Source of the DNA: Pedobacter lusitanus
GTDB lineage: Bacteria; Bacteroidota; Bacteroidia; Sphingobacteriales; Sphingobacteriaceae
Assembly (NCBI RefSeq): GCF_040026395.1
Contig: NZ_CP157278.1
Location: forward strand, 4,278,001-4,342,000
Reading direction: 5' to 3'
DNA: 64,000 nt
A program made the translations under genes and the position numbers. Under the pieces are notes generated by a model. That model worked only from the letters and a program-made list of their open reading frames with translations. It was not told where the DNA came from and searched no databases. This document shows positions 8,669-19,307 of this stretch, in pieces; within the stretch, counting starts at the first letter, position 1, and each line of letters begins with the position of its first letter.

Positions 8669-9421
8669 TTACACAGTAAATCCACCATCAACAATTAATT
8701 CTGCGCCGAGCATAAAAGAAGAATCATCTGAGGCCAGAAAAGCTGCTACTTTTGCAATCTCTTCCGGTAATCCAAATCTTCCAACAGGAATCTGTTTGAG
8801 TATCCCGCCACCTATTTCCTCAAACTGTTTTGTGGTAACTCCCATTTTTGCCGGACTGTGCATTGGCGTAGCTACCGGACCCGGACTAATAGCATTTACT
8901 CTTATTCTTCTTGGGATCAGTTCTAATGACAGATTTTTGGCCAGAGAAATTAACGCAGCTTTACTTGAGGCATAAACACTTGCTCCATACATGCCCAGAT
9001 GCGCATTGATTGACGTGTTGAGGATAACGGATCCTCCATCATTGGTTAAAGGCAGTAATTGCTGCAGGCTAAAATATGCTCCTTTGAAATTGACATTCAT
9101 CATCTGGTCAAATAATTCTTCTGTAACCTGATCAATGGGATAAAATTGTCCGACGCCTGCATTGATAAAAATAATATCTATCTTTTTTGAAATCGCTTTA
9201 ATCTGGTTGCCCAGGTTTTTTACCTGTTGCATATCCCCGGAATCTGAAACGATACCGGCAGCATTTTCTCCAAGTACAGCTACTGCGTCATCTATAGATT
9301 TTTGATTTCTGCCTGTAATGATCACTTTCGCTCCAAGGGCAATAAATTCTTGTGCTGTAGCTAAACCAATTCCACTATTTCCACCTGTAATTACAGCTGT
9401 TTTACCTGCTAATTTGTTCAT
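8669..9421 (-). CDS. short-chain dehydrogenase/reductase
   Basis: A 250-residue classical SDR. The cofactor motif TGGNSGIG lies at 12-19, NAG at the usual position near 88, and the catalytic YxxxK in YASSK near 150, with the conserved Ser in LNTSIN upstream. The C-terminal strand LIVDGGFTV is typical of the family. It should be a cytoplasmic NAD(P)-dependent oxidoreductase of unknown substrate. It is divergent from an HxlR regulator 217 bp away, a common pairing in which the regulator controls the oxidoreductase. Confidence 0.9.
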   Translation of the reverse strand: MNKLAGKTAVITGGNSGIGLATAQEFIALGAKVIITGRNQKSIDDAVAVLGENAAGIVSDSGDMQQVKNLGNQIKAISKKIDIIFINAGVGQFYPIDQVTEELFDQMMNVNFKGAYFSLQQLLPLTNDGGSVILNTSINAHLGMYGASVYASSKAALISLAKNLSLELIPRRIRVNAISPGPVATPMHSPAKMGVTTKQFEEIGGGILKQIPVGRFGLPEEIAKVAAFLASDDSSFMLGAELIVDGGFTV

Positions 9422-9638
9422 TTCTTTAAATTTTATGAAGCTGTTTATTGCTTCTGGGTTTATTGAAGATCAGTCCTGACTCATTTTGTTAATTTTCCTG
9501 TCACCAGCCCGGACTTGTTTCTTATATTTATTAATTAATGATCAAATGGACACATTTTAAATTGTCTGGTCAAGAACGCACCTTTTAGTACGGCACATAC
9601 CTGATGGTAGGTTATGGGCCGGTTGAGTTTAATCTTAA

Positions 9639-10037
9639 ATGCCTGTACAAATAATGACAAATAAAAGACAACAGGAATATACCTGTGCAATGGAAGCAGC
9701 ACTGAGTGTAATCAGCGGGAAATGGAAAATGGAAATTCTTAACGAGTTGCGTTTTGGTGCAAGACGGTATAGTGAGATTAACAGGAATGTTCCTGGTATC
9801 ACAGAAAAAATGCTGTCCCAGCAGTTAAGGGAACTGGAAGAGGATGGGGTTATCCGCAGAAAGGTGTATCCTGAGGTGCCACCGAAAGTAGAGTATTCAT
9901 TTACTGAACTGGGAGCAGAGTTAACGGGGATATTTAAGGCCCTGGAAATCTGGGGCAGTCATTTTGTAACAGGAACCGATCAGCCGGATAGGAAAAGTGG
10001 CAGCAGCTGCTATCATATTGATCAGATAAAATCATAG
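9639..10037 (+). CDS. HxlR family winged-helix regulator
   Basis: A 132-residue MarR/HxlR-type regulator. The family signature is visible: a Cys near residue 15 (YTCAMEAAL), then GKWKMEIL, and the recognition helix TEKMLSQQLRELEEDG followed by the wing. HxlR proteins are dimers, often responsive to electrophiles or aldehydes through the N-terminal Cys. It is divergent from the SDR gene, its most likely target. An internal ATG at 9654 is an alternative start; neither start has a clear ribosome binding site. Confidence 0.9.
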   Translation: MPVQIMTNKRQQEYTCAMEAALSVISGKWKMEILNELRFGARRYSEINRNVPGITEKMLSQQLRELEEDGVIRRKVYPEVPPKVEYSFTELGAELTGIFKALEIWGSHFVTGTDQPDRKSGSSCYHIDQIKS

Positions 10038-10094
10038 TTTCTTCTGGTCTTTATTGCTTAACAAAGGCTTTACAATTAAGATTTACGAGGGCAA

Positions 10095-10102
10095 TATCTT
10101 TG
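10095..10102 (+). promoter_or_regulatory. candidate -7 element for phospholipase C
   Basis: TATCTTTG fits the Bacteroidota -7 consensus TAnnTTTG and lies 97 nt before the phospholipase start. The expected TTTG about 19 nt upstream is not convincing. Confidence 0.35.
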
Positions 10103-10199
10103 TTACAGCATATTAATTACAGATATTTCTGATAATATTTATAAGAAATACCTTAATGCATTTCTGCTAAGAGAGATACACCTAATTTGATTGATAATA

Positions 10200-12587
10200 A
10201 TGAATTCCAGAAGAGACTTTTTGAAGAAAGCAGCGATGTTTTCTGGTGCTGCCGGTTTGGCGAATGTAATCCCGATGTCTATACAAAAGGCAATGGCGAT
10301 TGAAGCAGATCCCGGGACTACTTTTTATGATGCGGAACATGTGGTATTCCTGATGCAGGAAAACCGCTCTTTTGATCATATGTTCGGTAAACTGAGCGGA
10401 GTACGCGGATTTAATGATCCGCGGGTGGCTATATTACCGGACAAAAATAAAGTATGGCTTCAGCAGGATGCTTCAGGAAATACTTTTGCTCCTTTTCATA
10501 TCGATATTAATAAGACAAAAATTACCTGGCAGGGCGGTCTGCCTCATTCCTGGAATGACCAGGTAGCGGCCCGTAATAAAGGGAAGTACGACAAATGGGT
10601 ACCGGTAAAAACATTGATGACACTGGGTCATTATGAGCGTACTGATATCCCTTTTTATTATGCTTTAGCAGATGCTTTTACGATCTGCGATCACAGTTTT
10701 TGTTCTTCATTAACGGGAACTACACCAAACAGATTGTTTTTCTGGACCGGTACGATCCGTCCGGAGCAGAATGGAAAAGCCATTGCTGCGGTGGATAATT
10801 CACAGGCCGAATCTCATTCCAATACATTTGTAGACTGGGATACTTTTCCTGAATTGCTGGAAGATCATCAGGTATCCTGGAAAGTTTATCAGAATGAGCT
10901 GTGGACGGTAAATTTGCAGGATAAAAGGGTAGGTGACTGGGTAGATAATTACGGGGATAATGCACTGGAATATGTAAAGCGTTATAACGTAAAACTGTCT
11001 GCTTATTTCCGCAAACATGGTGATCGTACCAATAAAAAAGAAATACTGACTGCTGAACAAGTCACTGAAAAATATAATAAACTGAGCCAGAAGGAAAAAA
11101 ATCTCATTGACAAGGCATTTGCGACAAATATCAATATGCCTGGAGATTATCTTGAGCTTGAGTCCTTCAGTTATAAGAATGATCAGGGAGTTGAAGAAAA
11201 AATTGAAATTCCTAAAAATGATATTTTCCATCAGTTCCGGGCAGATGTAGATCAGGGTAAACTGCCAACGGTTTCCTGGCTGGTTGCCCCGCAGCGTTTT
11301 TCAGATCACACCAGTTCTCCTTTATATGGAACATGGTATGTTTCTGAAGCGATAGACATCCTGACCAAAAATCCTGAGGTATGGAAAAAAACAATCTTTG
11401 TTTTGACTTACGATGAGAATGATGGTTATTTCGATCATATTCCACCTTTTGTAGCACCAAATCCGAATGATCCTGAAACCGGAAAAGTGTCCGCGAAAAT
11501 GAATATTGATGTGGAATGGGAAGCTAAAAAAGGTAGCCCTATAGGTTTAGGTTATCGTGTGCCTATGCTGATTGCTTCTCCATGGAGTAAAGGCGGCTAT
11601 GTGAATTCTCAGGTATTTGATCATACTTCTTCGCAGCAGTTTCTGGAGAAGTTTCTAAGTAAAAAAACAGGGAAAAAGATCAGAAGTCACCAGATCAGTG
11701 ACTGGAGAAGGGCTGTTTGTGGTGATCTGACTTCTGTTTTCAGACCTTATAACGGGGAAAAACTGGTTAATCCTGAATCATTACAGAAAGAGGAAGTAGT
11801 TATCAGTATTCAGAATGCCAGGAATAAACCTGCACAGGTTACGCCTGATGCACTGACAGCTGGCGAAATAACAGCAATCAATGCTAATCTGCCATTTTCA
11901 TCAGCATCGCCTGTGGCCATGCCTGTACAGGAAAAAGGGACAAGAAAGGCTTGTGCACTGCCTTATCAGTTATTTGCAGAGGCTGGTTTAAATGAAAATA
12001 AAACGGCTGTAGAATTGAGATTTGAATCTGGAAAAACTAGTTTCGGACAATTACTGGAACCTGTTGGTTCGGCATTTAATGTAACATCATTAAATCCTTA
12101 TGCAGAAATATCGGGTAAAAACTGGGATTATGCAGTAAATGCCGGAGATCAGTTAACCCATCAGCTTGAACTGAGTAAATTTAAGACTGAAAATTACAAT
12201 CTGCTGGTCAGAGGACCAAACGGGTTTTTCAGACATTATAAAGGAAGTAAAAATGATCCTGAAGTTAATATAGCGTGTCTGTATGAGAAATCAGGACTGC
12301 TCAGAGAAAAACTGAGTGGTAATGTTATCGTGCTGCTGGAAAATAAAGGAAAGAAAACGCTGGAACTGGAAATTAAACAACTGGTTTACACTGGTTCTGG
12401 AAATTCAGAGAAAATCAGCCTGGCACCACAGGGTAAAAAACAGGTGGTTTTAAATCTCGAAAAATATTCGGGATGGTATGATTTTACTGTGCAGACTGCT
12501 GATGAAACCTATAGCAGACAGTATGCCGGACATGTGGAAACAGGGCAGGAGTCAATTTCTGATCCTTATATGGCCGGAATTCTATAG
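10200..12587 (+). CDS. phosphocholine-specific phospholipase C, Tat-exported
   Basis: A 795-residue phosphoesterase of the non-haemolytic phospholipase C family, which cleaves phosphatidylcholine-type lipids outside the cytoplasm. I chose the ATG at 10200 because it places the twin-arginine signal (NSRRDFLKKAAMF) at the very N-terminus; an ATG three codons earlier also exists. The catalytic entry motif MQENRSFDHMFG follows the signal, and TYDENDGYFDHI supplies the metal site. Two C-terminal beta domains (about 600-795) fit the DUF756 repeats of this family. It has its own promoter region and converges with a histidine kinase gene with only 7 nt between stops. Confidence 0.92.
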   Translation: MNSRRDFLKKAAMFSGAAGLANVIPMSIQKAMAIEADPGTTFYDAEHVVFLMQENRSFDHMFGKLSGVRGFNDPRVAILPDKNKVWLQQDASGNTFAPFHIDINKTKITWQGGLPHSWNDQVAARNKGKYDKWVPVKTLMTLGHYERTDIPFYYALADAFTICDHSFCSSLTGTTPNRLFFWTGTIRPEQNGKAIAAVDNSQAESHSNTFVDWDTFPELLEDHQVSWKVYQNELWTVNLQDKRVGDWVDNYGDNALEYVKRYNVKLSAYFRKHGDRTNKKEILTAEQVTEKYNKLSQKEKNLIDKAFATNINMPGDYLELESFSYKNDQGVEEKIEIPKNDIFHQFRADVDQGKLPTVSWLVAPQRFSDHTSSPLYGTWYVSEAIDILTKNPEVWKKTIFVLTYDENDGYFDHIPPFVAPNPNDPETGKVSAKMNIDVEWEAKKGSPIGLGYRVPMLIASPWSKGGYVNSQVFDHTSSQQFLEKFLSKKTGKKIRSHQISDWRRAVCGDLTSVFRPYNGEKLVNPESLQKEEVVISIQNARNKPAQVTPDALTAGEITAINANLPFSSASPVAMPVQEKGTRKACALPYQLFAEAGLNENKTAVELRFESGKTSFGQLLEPVGSAFNVTSLNPYAEISGKNWDYAVNAGDQLTHQLELSKFKTENYNLLVRGPNGFFRHYKGSKNDPEVNIACLYEKSGLLREKLSGNVIVLLENKGKKTLELEIKQLVYTGSGNSEKISLAPQGKKQVVLNLEKYSGWYDFTVQTADETYSRQYAGHVETGQESISDPYMAGIL

Positions 12588-12594
12588 TAAAGGC

Positions 12595-13803
12595 TTATTG
12601 CTTAAAAATGGGCAGGGAAATGAAAAAAGAACTTCCAAAGTTTTTGCCTTCACTCTCTGCCCATACTTTGCCTTTATGGCTTTCTACAAGCATTTTCACA
12701 ATAAACAGACCTAATCCATAAGATTTTTCATGTGCAGTGGGAATAGCGCTTAGTTTGGCAAATTTCAGGAACAGTTTTTTCTTGTCTTCTTCGCTCAGGC
12801 CTAATCCTTCATCTTTGAACTCAATAATGAGCTCATCTTCTTCCAGGGAAGTGTTAATGGTAATCACTGCACCTTCGTAGGAGTATTTCATCGCATTGCT
12901 CAACAGGTTGTCAAGTACATCAAGTATGCGTTCCCTGTCTACATAAATCAGAACAAATAAATCATTATTAATGATCAGTGTCTGTTTTTTTGCTGCCAGT
13001 GAAAGTTCGAAGGAATGGTGTAACTGACTAAGCAAATCGGTAATCATCACTGATTCATGAACCAATTCAATCGCTGAGTTTTCACTTCTTGCATCTGTAA
13101 GCAGGTTATTGAGTTTCTTTTCCAGTCCTTTGGAGGAGTTTTCAATCTTCGCTGCCATGGAAAATACCTTTTCGCTGTTCATCTCCCTGCTACCCAGTAA
13201 TTGTGCATATAAGGAGATTGAAGTTACGGGGTTTTTCATATCATGTGCCAGGCGGTGCAAACGATCATCATAAGCTCTCACAATCTTTCTGTTGACCATA
13301 CGTGTTTCCAGCTTCTCCATAACCATTCGGGAAAGTAACTGAAGCATTCTTGACTGATGTTCAGTAACTACGGTCCTGGGCTCTGCATCCAGTACACAAA
13401 CGGTACCGAGTGCAAATCCATCGGCAGTTCTGATCTGCGCTGCTGCATAAAATCTCACACCTCCGGGTCTGGAGATATATGGGTTTTTCATGAGCTCAGG
13501 GAATTCATGGGTATCATAAAATATAGTCAGATCATCTTCCATGATGCTCAGGGAGCATAGCCCATAGGCTCTGGAAATATGATCTACTTCAATTCTGCTG
13601 CTGCTTGCTTTGACAAATACATGTCCTTTATCAACAAAAGTGACAAAGGCTTTTTTTGTGCCAAATATTTCGGATGCCATTAAGGCGATTGTGTCAAAAT
13701 CTGTTTCAGAATGGGTGTCCAGAATTTCATATTGATAGAGTTTTTTTAACCTGGTCTCATCGTTATCAGGAATAAGGTTATCTGGCGTTTCAGTATTTGT
13801 CAT
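12595..13803 (-). CDS. GAF-domain sensor histidine kinase
   Basis: A 402-residue soluble kinase. Residues about 25-165 form a GAF domain (start LYQYEILDTHSETDFD, end GTVCVLDAEPR). The H box RLAHDMKNPVTS contains His187. The ATPase domain has DNLLSNAMKYS (N box), DEGLGLS (G1) and SYGLGLFIVK (G2). There is no membrane segment, so it senses a cytosolic ligand or redox state. No response regulator is adjacent, making it an orphan kinase. It could act on the single-domain receiver at 20.1 kb, but this is only a guess. Confidence 0.9.
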   Translation of the reverse strand: MTNTETPDNLIPDNDETRLKKLYQYEILDTHSETDFDTIALMASEIFGTKKAFVTFVDKGHVFVKASSSRIEVDHISRAYGLCSLSIMEDDLTIFYDTHEFPELMKNPYISRPGGVRFYAAAQIRTADGFALGTVCVLDAEPRTVVTEHQSRMLQLLSRMVMEKLETRMVNRKIVRAYDDRLHRLAHDMKNPVTSISLYAQLLGSREMNSEKVFSMAAKIENSSKGLEKKLNNLLTDARSENSAIELVHESVMITDLLSQLHHSFELSLAAKKQTLIINNDLFVLIYVDRERILDVLDNLLSNAMKYSYEGAVITINTSLEEDELIIEFKDEGLGLSEEDKKKLFLKFAKLSAIPTAHEKSYGLGLFIVKMLVESHKGKVWAESEGKNFGSSFFISLPIFKQ

Positions 13804-14203
13804 TGTTTTTTTTCGGAATCTGTATTTATTGGTAATAAACCCCCTCTTATCTGTTTTCAGGCTACCTGGAAAATTTTTTTGAGAATAATATTATGCATTA
13901 AACAAAATACTGGATTGATTGTTGTATAAATTGTTCTTTTTAAAAAACGATGTTGATTAACTATAATATTAAAACCATTTGTCAATTGGACAATCCTGTA
14001 ATAAGTGACGATAATTTGCCACTGGGGATATCCGCTCCGTGTATGTTTATGTATGAATATGATTCATTTTTATAAATTATGAGTATAATTAGACTTTGCC
14101 TGGGATTTATTAAGTTTCTTTTTTCTCAGGTTTAGGAAAAGCATAGCATTCATTTGATAATTTTGTCATTTGAATTGATGCGGATTCTAAAACCCGAGAT
14201 AAT
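13804..14203. other. 400-bp AT-rich divergent intergenic region
   Basis: No credible ORF or RNA gene is seen. The region should hold the divergent promoters of the GAF kinase and the GH19 gene. TAATTTTG at 14158-14165 fits the -7 consensus for the GH19 gene, but no clear TTTG lies at the right distance. Confidence 0.4.
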
Positions 14204-15187
14204 ATGATGAGACAAACGTGTATTAAACTGAGTTCTGTTGTGCTGATCTGCTTGTGTACTTGTTTTCAGGCCAATGCATCCAGATTAAATATTCCGGTTC
14301 ACAGCGATGCCACTGGTTCATTTTCTTCCCTGCTTTCTCCTGCAGTTTACAACAAGCTGTTCCCTTTAAGAAGTAAGTTTTATACTTATACTTCTTTAGT
14401 GAAAGCTGTTCAGAATTTAGCACAGATAAAAATTCAGGTTGAAAAAAGAGGGCCTTTTATTTGTAAGATTACCAGATTTGATAAGCGTACAGGAAAACAG
14501 GCTGTTGTGCGTCAGGATAAAGACTGGAATGAGGCATGGGCACAGCAAAAGGAATATACCAGTGTCACAATTGACTACGGGACATTCTGTAACGGTACAG
14601 ACCGGAAAATTAACCAGCGGGAGCTTGCTGCTTTTTTTGCACAGGCCGCGCATGAAACCAGAGATGGACAGGATGGACATTTCAATGATGGGTTAATGCT
14701 GAAACGGGAACTGGACACGACCAATGCTTATCTGGCTGCAAACGCGATTTATCCGGCTGTACCTGGAAAGAGGTATTATGGGAGAGGACCGCTTCAGCTG
14801 AGTTATAATGGTAATTATGGTTTTGCTTCTGATTGTATCTTCGGAGATAAAAACAAGTTACTGAGTGACCCGGATCTGCTGCTGAAAGACCCTGTAATTG
14901 CTTTTGAGAGTGCAATATATTTCTGGATGACACCACAGGGAACCAAGCCTTCTGCGCATGAGGTGATTATTGGGAAATGGCGGCCTTCTGCTGCGGATCT
15001 GTCAAAAGGATGGACCGCCGGGTTTGGAATGGTAACCAATATTATCAACGGCGCTATAGAGTGCAACAGTGGGGAAGCAGTAGCTGCAATGAAAAACAGG
15101 ACTGATTATTATCAGCACTATTTGCAGATATTTGGTCTGAAAGATACCAGGCAATGCTCTTGTGGCTCAATGCAGCCCTTTCCTTAA
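14204..15187 (+). CDS. secreted GH19 family chitinase/lysozyme-like enzyme
   Basis: A 327-residue exported protein. Residues 1-25 are a signal peptide ending in ANA-S. The GH19 signature is clear: catalytic Glu151 in [12 protein letters not shown], then [24 protein letters not shown], and the C-terminal [17 protein letters not shown]19 enzymes hydrolyse chitin or, in some bacteria, peptidoglycan. About 65 residues before the catalytic domain are unassigned. Two adjacent ATGs (14204, 14207) are equivalent starts. It converges with the GH3-like gene, their stop codons overlapping by 4 nt. Confidence 0.9.
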   Translation: MMRQTCIKLSSVVLICLCTCFQANASRLNIPVHSDATGSFSSLLSPAVYNKLFPLRSKFYTYTSLVKAVQNLAQIKIQVEKRGPFICKITRFDKRTGKQAVVRQDKDWNEAWAQQKEYTSVTIDYGTFCNGTDRKINQRELAAFFAQAAHETRDGQDGHFNDGLMLKRELDTTNAYLAANAIYPAVPGKRYYGRGPLQLSYNGNYGFASDCIFGDKNKLLSDPDLLLKDPVIAFESAIYFWMTPQGTKPSAHEVIIGKWRPSAADLSKGWTAGFGMVTNIINGAIECNSGEAVAAMKNRTDYYQHYLQIFGLKDTRQCSCGSMQPFP

Positions 15188-16698
15188 AGGTTTAACAGCG
15201 GTAAAATTTCATCTACATACTTTCTTTCATTGGCTAGTCTGGGTACTTTATGTTGTCCGCCCAGTTTACCTTTTGATTTCAGCCAGTTATAAAAAGTATC
15301 TTTTGGTGCATTGTGAACTTTTGGTCTGCAAAGTGCCAGGTTGTTAAAACGCTTGGCGTCATAATCAGAATTGATTTCCCGGAGAGTCTGGTCAAGTATG
15401 TCTACAAATTTCTCGAAATTATCAGGCTGCTGATCAAATTCTATAATCCATTCATGTCCGCCTGCATCATTGCCTTTGAAATATATCGGACAGGCGGTAT
15501 AGTCTTTAAAAGCTGCGCCGGTTTCTTTGCATGCTTTGCTGATAGCCTGTTCCGCATTGTCAATAATCACTTCTTCTCCAAAGGCATTAATGAAATGTTT
15601 GGTGCGGCCGGTAATTTTGATTCTGAAAGGTGATAAGGAAGTAAACTGAACGGTATCCCCGATTACATAACGCCATAGACCGGCATTGGTAGAAATAATA
15701 ATTGCATAGTTCCTATGCAGCTCTACTTCTCCAAGACTGAGGGTAACGGGGTTATCATCGCAAAGCTGTTCTAAAGGTAAAAACTCATAGTAGATACCAT
15801 AATCCAGCATCAACAGCATCTCTTCTGAAGAGATCTGATCCTGTATACCAAAGAAGCCTTCAGATGCATTATAAGTCTCCAGGTAATACATATCTTCTCT
15901 CGGGATCAGTTCTTTGAACTGTTCTCTATATGGGCTGAAATTAACTGCTCCATGGAAATACAATTCCAGGTTAGGCCATACTTCCAGTAAATTTTTCTTA
16001 CCGGTGATTTCCAGCACTTTTTTGGCCAGAACTATAGTCCAGGTTGGCACGCCTGAGATGTTGGTTACATTTTCTTTAATGGTGGCTTCTGCCATTCTAT
16101 CCATCTTTTGTTCGTAATCATCCATCAGAGCGATTGAAATATCCGGCGTCCGGTAATATTCTGCCCACATAGGAAGGTTTTTGATCAGTACAGCAGAAAG
16201 GTCTCCGTAAAATGAGTCTTCGTTCAACTGGTTGATCTGATGACTTCCTCCCAGTACCAGCGCTTTTCCGGTCAGGATCTGATTGGTTGGTTTGTTATTG
16301 CAGAAGATGGAAATCATATCTTTCCCACCTTTGAAATGACATTCTTCTAAAGCTTCGGGAGATACCGGGATAAACTTACTCCGGTCACTGGTGGTTCCTG
16401 ATGATTTGGCAAACCACCTGATCTCTGATGGCCAGAGAATATTTTGTTCTCCCTTGAGCATGCGCTCAATATAGGGTTTTAAGGAATCGTAGTTTTGCAG
16501 CGGAACACGTTGTTTAAACTGTTCTGGAGTTTCGATAGACTTATAATCGTATTTTTTTCCCCATTCTGTATTTTCTGCGCTGGAAATCAGGTTATGAAAC
16601 CATTCCTCCTGGACATCTATAGGATATTTCATGAAAAGCTCTATCTGATGGACACGCTTTTTCATATACCAGGTGAAAATAGAATTTACAATTGCCAT
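15184..16698 (-). CDS. GH3 auxin-responsive promoter-like acyl-acid synthetase
   Basis: A 504-residue member of the GH3 acyl-adenylate superfamily, named after plant auxin-conjugating enzymes (not glycoside hydrolase family 3). The nucleotide-binding motif is visible in [17 protein letters not shown] near residue 95, with [13 protein letters not shown] and [14 protein letters not shown] further on. Plant homologues conjugate carboxylic acids to amino acids by adenylation; bacterial members are uncharacterised as far as I know. It lies 8 nt downstream of lptB and probably ends the recJ-lptB operon. Confidence 0.88.
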   Translation of the reverse strand: MAIVNSIFTWYMKKRVHQIELFMKYPIDVQEEWFHNLISSAENTEWGKKYDYKSIETPEQFKQRVPLQNYDSLKPYIERMLKGEQNILWPSEIRWFAKSSGTTSDRSKFIPVSPEALEECHFKGGKDMISIFCNNKPTNQILTGKALVLGGSHQINQLNEDSFYGDLSAVLIKNLPMWAEYYRTPDISIALMDDYEQKMDRMAEATIKENVTNISGVPTWTIVLAKKVLEITGKKNLLEVWPNLELYFHGAVNFSPYREQFKELIPREDMYYLETYNASEGFFGIQDQISSEEMLLMLDYGIYYEFLPLEQLCDDNPVTLSLGEVELHRNYAIIISTNAGLWRYVIGDTVQFTSLSPFRIKITGRTKHFINAFGEEVIIDNAEQAISKACKETGAAFKDYTACPIYFKGNDAGGHEWIIEFDQQPDNFEKFVDILDQTLREINSDYDAKRFNNLALCRPKVHNAPKDTFYNWLKSKGKLGGQHKVPRLANERKYVDEILPLLNL

Positions 16699-16706
16699 GT
16701 TATAGA

Positions 16707-17441
16707 TTATAAGTTTTTACTGCGAAGTACAAAATTGGAACCTAAATAGACTTTTCTGACCATCTCATTGGCGGCAAGAACTTCTGGGGTACCAGACTCC
16801 AGTATTTTACCTTCAAATAATAAATAGGCCCGGTCTGTAATGGAAAGTGTTTCCTGAACATTGTGATCTGTGATCAGGATTCCTATATTTTTGTTTCTGA
16901 GTTTGGCCACGATAGTCTGGATTTCTTCTACTGCAATCGGGTCTACCCCTGCAAATGGTTCATCCAGTAAAATAAAGTTAGGACTCGCTGCCAGTGCCCT
17001 GGCAATTTCTGTTCTCCGGCGTTCTCCTCCTGATAAAAGATCTCCCCGGTTTCTTCTCACTTTGTGTAAACTGAATTCATCAATTAATTCTTCCAGCTTT
17101 TCTTCCCGTTCTACCCTGGTCATGGTAGTCATCTCCAGGATGGAAAGAATATTGTCTTCCACTGATAGTTTCCTGAAAACTGATGCTTCCTGCGCCAGAT
17201 AACCAATTCCTTTCTGTGCCCTGCGGTACATGGGATCTTTGGTAATATCTTCATCGTCCAGATAGATATTACCTTCATTAGGCTTGATCAGTCCTACAAT
17301 CATATAAAAGGAAGTAGTTTTTCCGGCTCCGTTAGGGCCTAGCAATCCTACAATTTCTCCCTGGCTCACACTAAACGAAACGTCATTGACGACAGTCCGT
17401 TGTTTGTATTTTTTTATAAGATTATCAGCTCTTAATATCAT
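16707..17441 (-). CDS. lptB: lipopolysaccharide export ATPase LptB
   Basis: A 244-residue ABC ATPase that powers LPS extraction from the inner membrane. It shows Walker [10 protein letters not shown], the signature [16 protein letters not shown] and Walker [20 protein letters not shown]. The GERRR signature and the [16 protein letters not shown] string are diagnostic of LptB. Its start overlaps the recJ stop by 4 nt, so they are coupled. LptF/G and other Lpt genes are not in the window. Confidence 0.94.
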   Translation of the reverse strand: MILRADNLIKKYKQRTVVNDVSFSVSQGEIVGLLGPNGAGKTTSFYMIVGLIKPNEGNIYLDDEDITKDPMYRRAQKGIGYLAQEASVFRKLSVEDNILSILEMTTMTRVEREEKLEELIDEFSLHKVRRNRGDLLSGGERRRTEIARALAASPNFILLDEPFAGVDPIAVEEIQTIVAKLRNKNIGILITDHNVQETLSITDRAYLLFEGKILESGTPEVLAANEMVRKVYLGSNFVLRSKNL

Positions 17442-19153
17442 TTATATGATTGGTTATTAATCTCTATTGCTTTAATATTTAATTGTAAACGCTTTTGCTC
17501 TTTCCACACATTTTCCTCTATTGTATAGCACACAGAGAAGGGTTGATCAGGTTGTAATAGTTGTTCAAATTCTGCAAGTCCGAATCCAATGGCTTCAAAA
17601 ATAGCGGAATTTTGTTGTTTAATACTCAACTTTAAATGTTTTGCCCCTACAATATAAGGTCTTCCTGCGTAAAATACATTATGACTAACAAATACCGGGG
17701 CAGGATTCATCGGTCCAAATGGTGCCATCTGAGCAAGAATACGCTGAAATTTTCCGTCTATCTGTGTGAGCAGAATTTCATTGTCAATCTGAATTTCCGG
17801 GCAAAGTAAATTTTCTGTTATGGTCGCAGCGACTACGGCTTCAAATCTTTCTGTAAATGCGGCTATATTCTCGGGTTTAATAGTCATCCCGGCAGCAAAC
17901 TTATGTCCTCCAAACTGTTCCAGTAAGTCTGCACAGTTTAGTAAGGCTTCATACAGGTCATAACCAGCCACAGAACGGGCAGATCCGGTCAGCATTCCAT
18001 TAGAAAGTGTCAGTACTACGGTTGGTCTGTAATATTTTTCAGTAAGACGGGATGCAACTATACCGATAACTCCTTTATTCCAGTGGTCATTATAAACTAC
18101 GGTTGTTTTTTTATTGATCAGGATTTCAGATTCATCAATCAGGGCAAGGGCCTCTGCAGTAATGTTCTGGTCTGATGTTTTACGGTCTGTATTCTGAATG
18201 TTAATGAAAAGGCTCTGTTCGGCTGCGAGTGTATCGGCAGTGCATAAAAGCATTTTGACGGCCTGATTGCCATGATCCATACGGCCTGCAGCGTTAATGC
18301 GGGGAGCCAGGGTAAATACCACATCGGTAATGGTAAAATCTTTGTTTTTACCACAACTTTCCATCAGGGCTTTTAATCCTGTGCAGGGATTTGTATTTAA
18401 CTTAATCAGCCCGAAATAGGCAAGGGTACGGTTTTCATCTACTATCGGCACAATATCAGCCGCGATAGAAACCATAACCAGGTCAAGATAGCGTTCGTAA
18501 TTTTCTGTGGCAAGATTATGGGTCTGACAATAAGCCTGTGCCAGTTTAAATCCTATTCCGCAGCCTGCAAGTTCTTTAAAAGGATAGGGGCAATCGGTAC
18601 GTTTCGGATCAAGGATGGCAACGGCTGCGGGTAATTCATCGCCGGGTAAATGGTGATCACAAATAATAAAATCTATTTTCAGCGTATTGGCATAAGCAAT
18701 TTTATCATTTGATTTAATACCACAGTCCAGTGCAATAATCAGTGTTATCCCTTTTGAAGCTGCATAATCAATTCCTGCTGTGGAAATTCCGTATCCTTCT
18801 TTATGTCTGTCCGGGATATAGTATTCTATGTTTTGGGTAAACTGACCGAAAAAACTAAAGACAAGGGCAACTGAAGTTGTTCCATCCACATCATAATCGC
18901 CATAAATCATGATGCTCTCCCCGGCAGTTAAAGCCTGGCCGATCCTTGCAATGGCCTTATCCATATCCTTCATTATAAAAGGATCGTATAGCTGCGTCAG
19001 CGTGGGTCTGAAAAAATCTTTGGCTTCCTGAAAAGAAGATACGCCTCTTTGTACCAGTATTTCGGCTAAACTTGTATCTATGTTTAATTGCTGTGCAAGC
19101 GAATCTGTTACTTCTGCTTTACCTTTTACGGCCTGCACCCATCTTTTCTTCAT
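17438..19153 (-). CDS. recJ: single-stranded-DNA exonuclease RecJ
   Basis: A 571-residue DHH-family 5'-3' ssDNA exonuclease of recombination and mismatch repair. Motifs are [29 protein letters not shown], and in the DHHA1 part [11 protein letters not shown] (seen as [12 protein letters not shown]). The length fits the family. It is the first gene of a recJ-lptB-GH3-like run. A 154-bp spacer separates it from the divergent metallo-hydrolase. Confidence 0.94.
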   Translation of the reverse strand: MKKRWVQAVKGKAEVTDSLAQQLNIDTSLAEILVQRGVSSFQEAKDFFRPTLTQLYDPFIMKDMDKAIARIGQALTAGESIMIYGDYDVDGTTSVALVFSFFGQFTQNIEYYIPDRHKEGYGISTAGIDYAASKGITLIIALDCGIKSNDKIAYANTLKIDFIICDHHLPGDELPAAVAILDPKRTDCPYPFKELAGCGIGFKLAQAYCQTHNLATENYERYLDLVMVSIAADIVPIVDENRTLAYFGLIKLNTNPCTGLKALMESCGKNKDFTITDVVFTLAPRINAAGRMDHGNQAVKMLLCTADTLAAEQSLFINIQNTDRKTSDQNITAEALALIDESEILINKKTTVVYNDHWNKGVIGIVASRLTEKYYRPTVVLTLSNGMLTGSARSVAGYDLYEALLNCADLLEQFGGHKFAAGMTIKPENIAAFTERFEAVVAATITENLLCPEIQIDNEILLTQIDGKFQRILAQMAPFGPMNPAPVFVSHNVFYAGRPYIVGAKHLKLSIKQQNSAIFEAIGFGLAEFEQLLQPDQPFSVCYTIEENVWKEQKRLQLNIKAIEINNQSYK

Positions 19154-19247
19154 TTAGTTTTTCTGATTTTTGTTTAGTTTTTCTTACAAAAATGGCCTCT
19201 TACAGGCGGTAATGACGTTAACATGAAGGTATTTCATGCAGGTTCCA

Positions 19248-19255
19248 TATCTTTG
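19248..19255 (+). promoter_or_regulatory. candidate -7 element for the metallo-hydrolase
   Basis: TATCTTTG lies 53 nt before the metallo-hydrolase start and matches TAnnTTTG. The upstream TTTG half is not clear. Confidence 0.35.
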
Positions 19256-19307
19256 CAATCGATTGTAAATATATCATTAATTATTCTTTTGACTAATACC
19301 TACGCCA

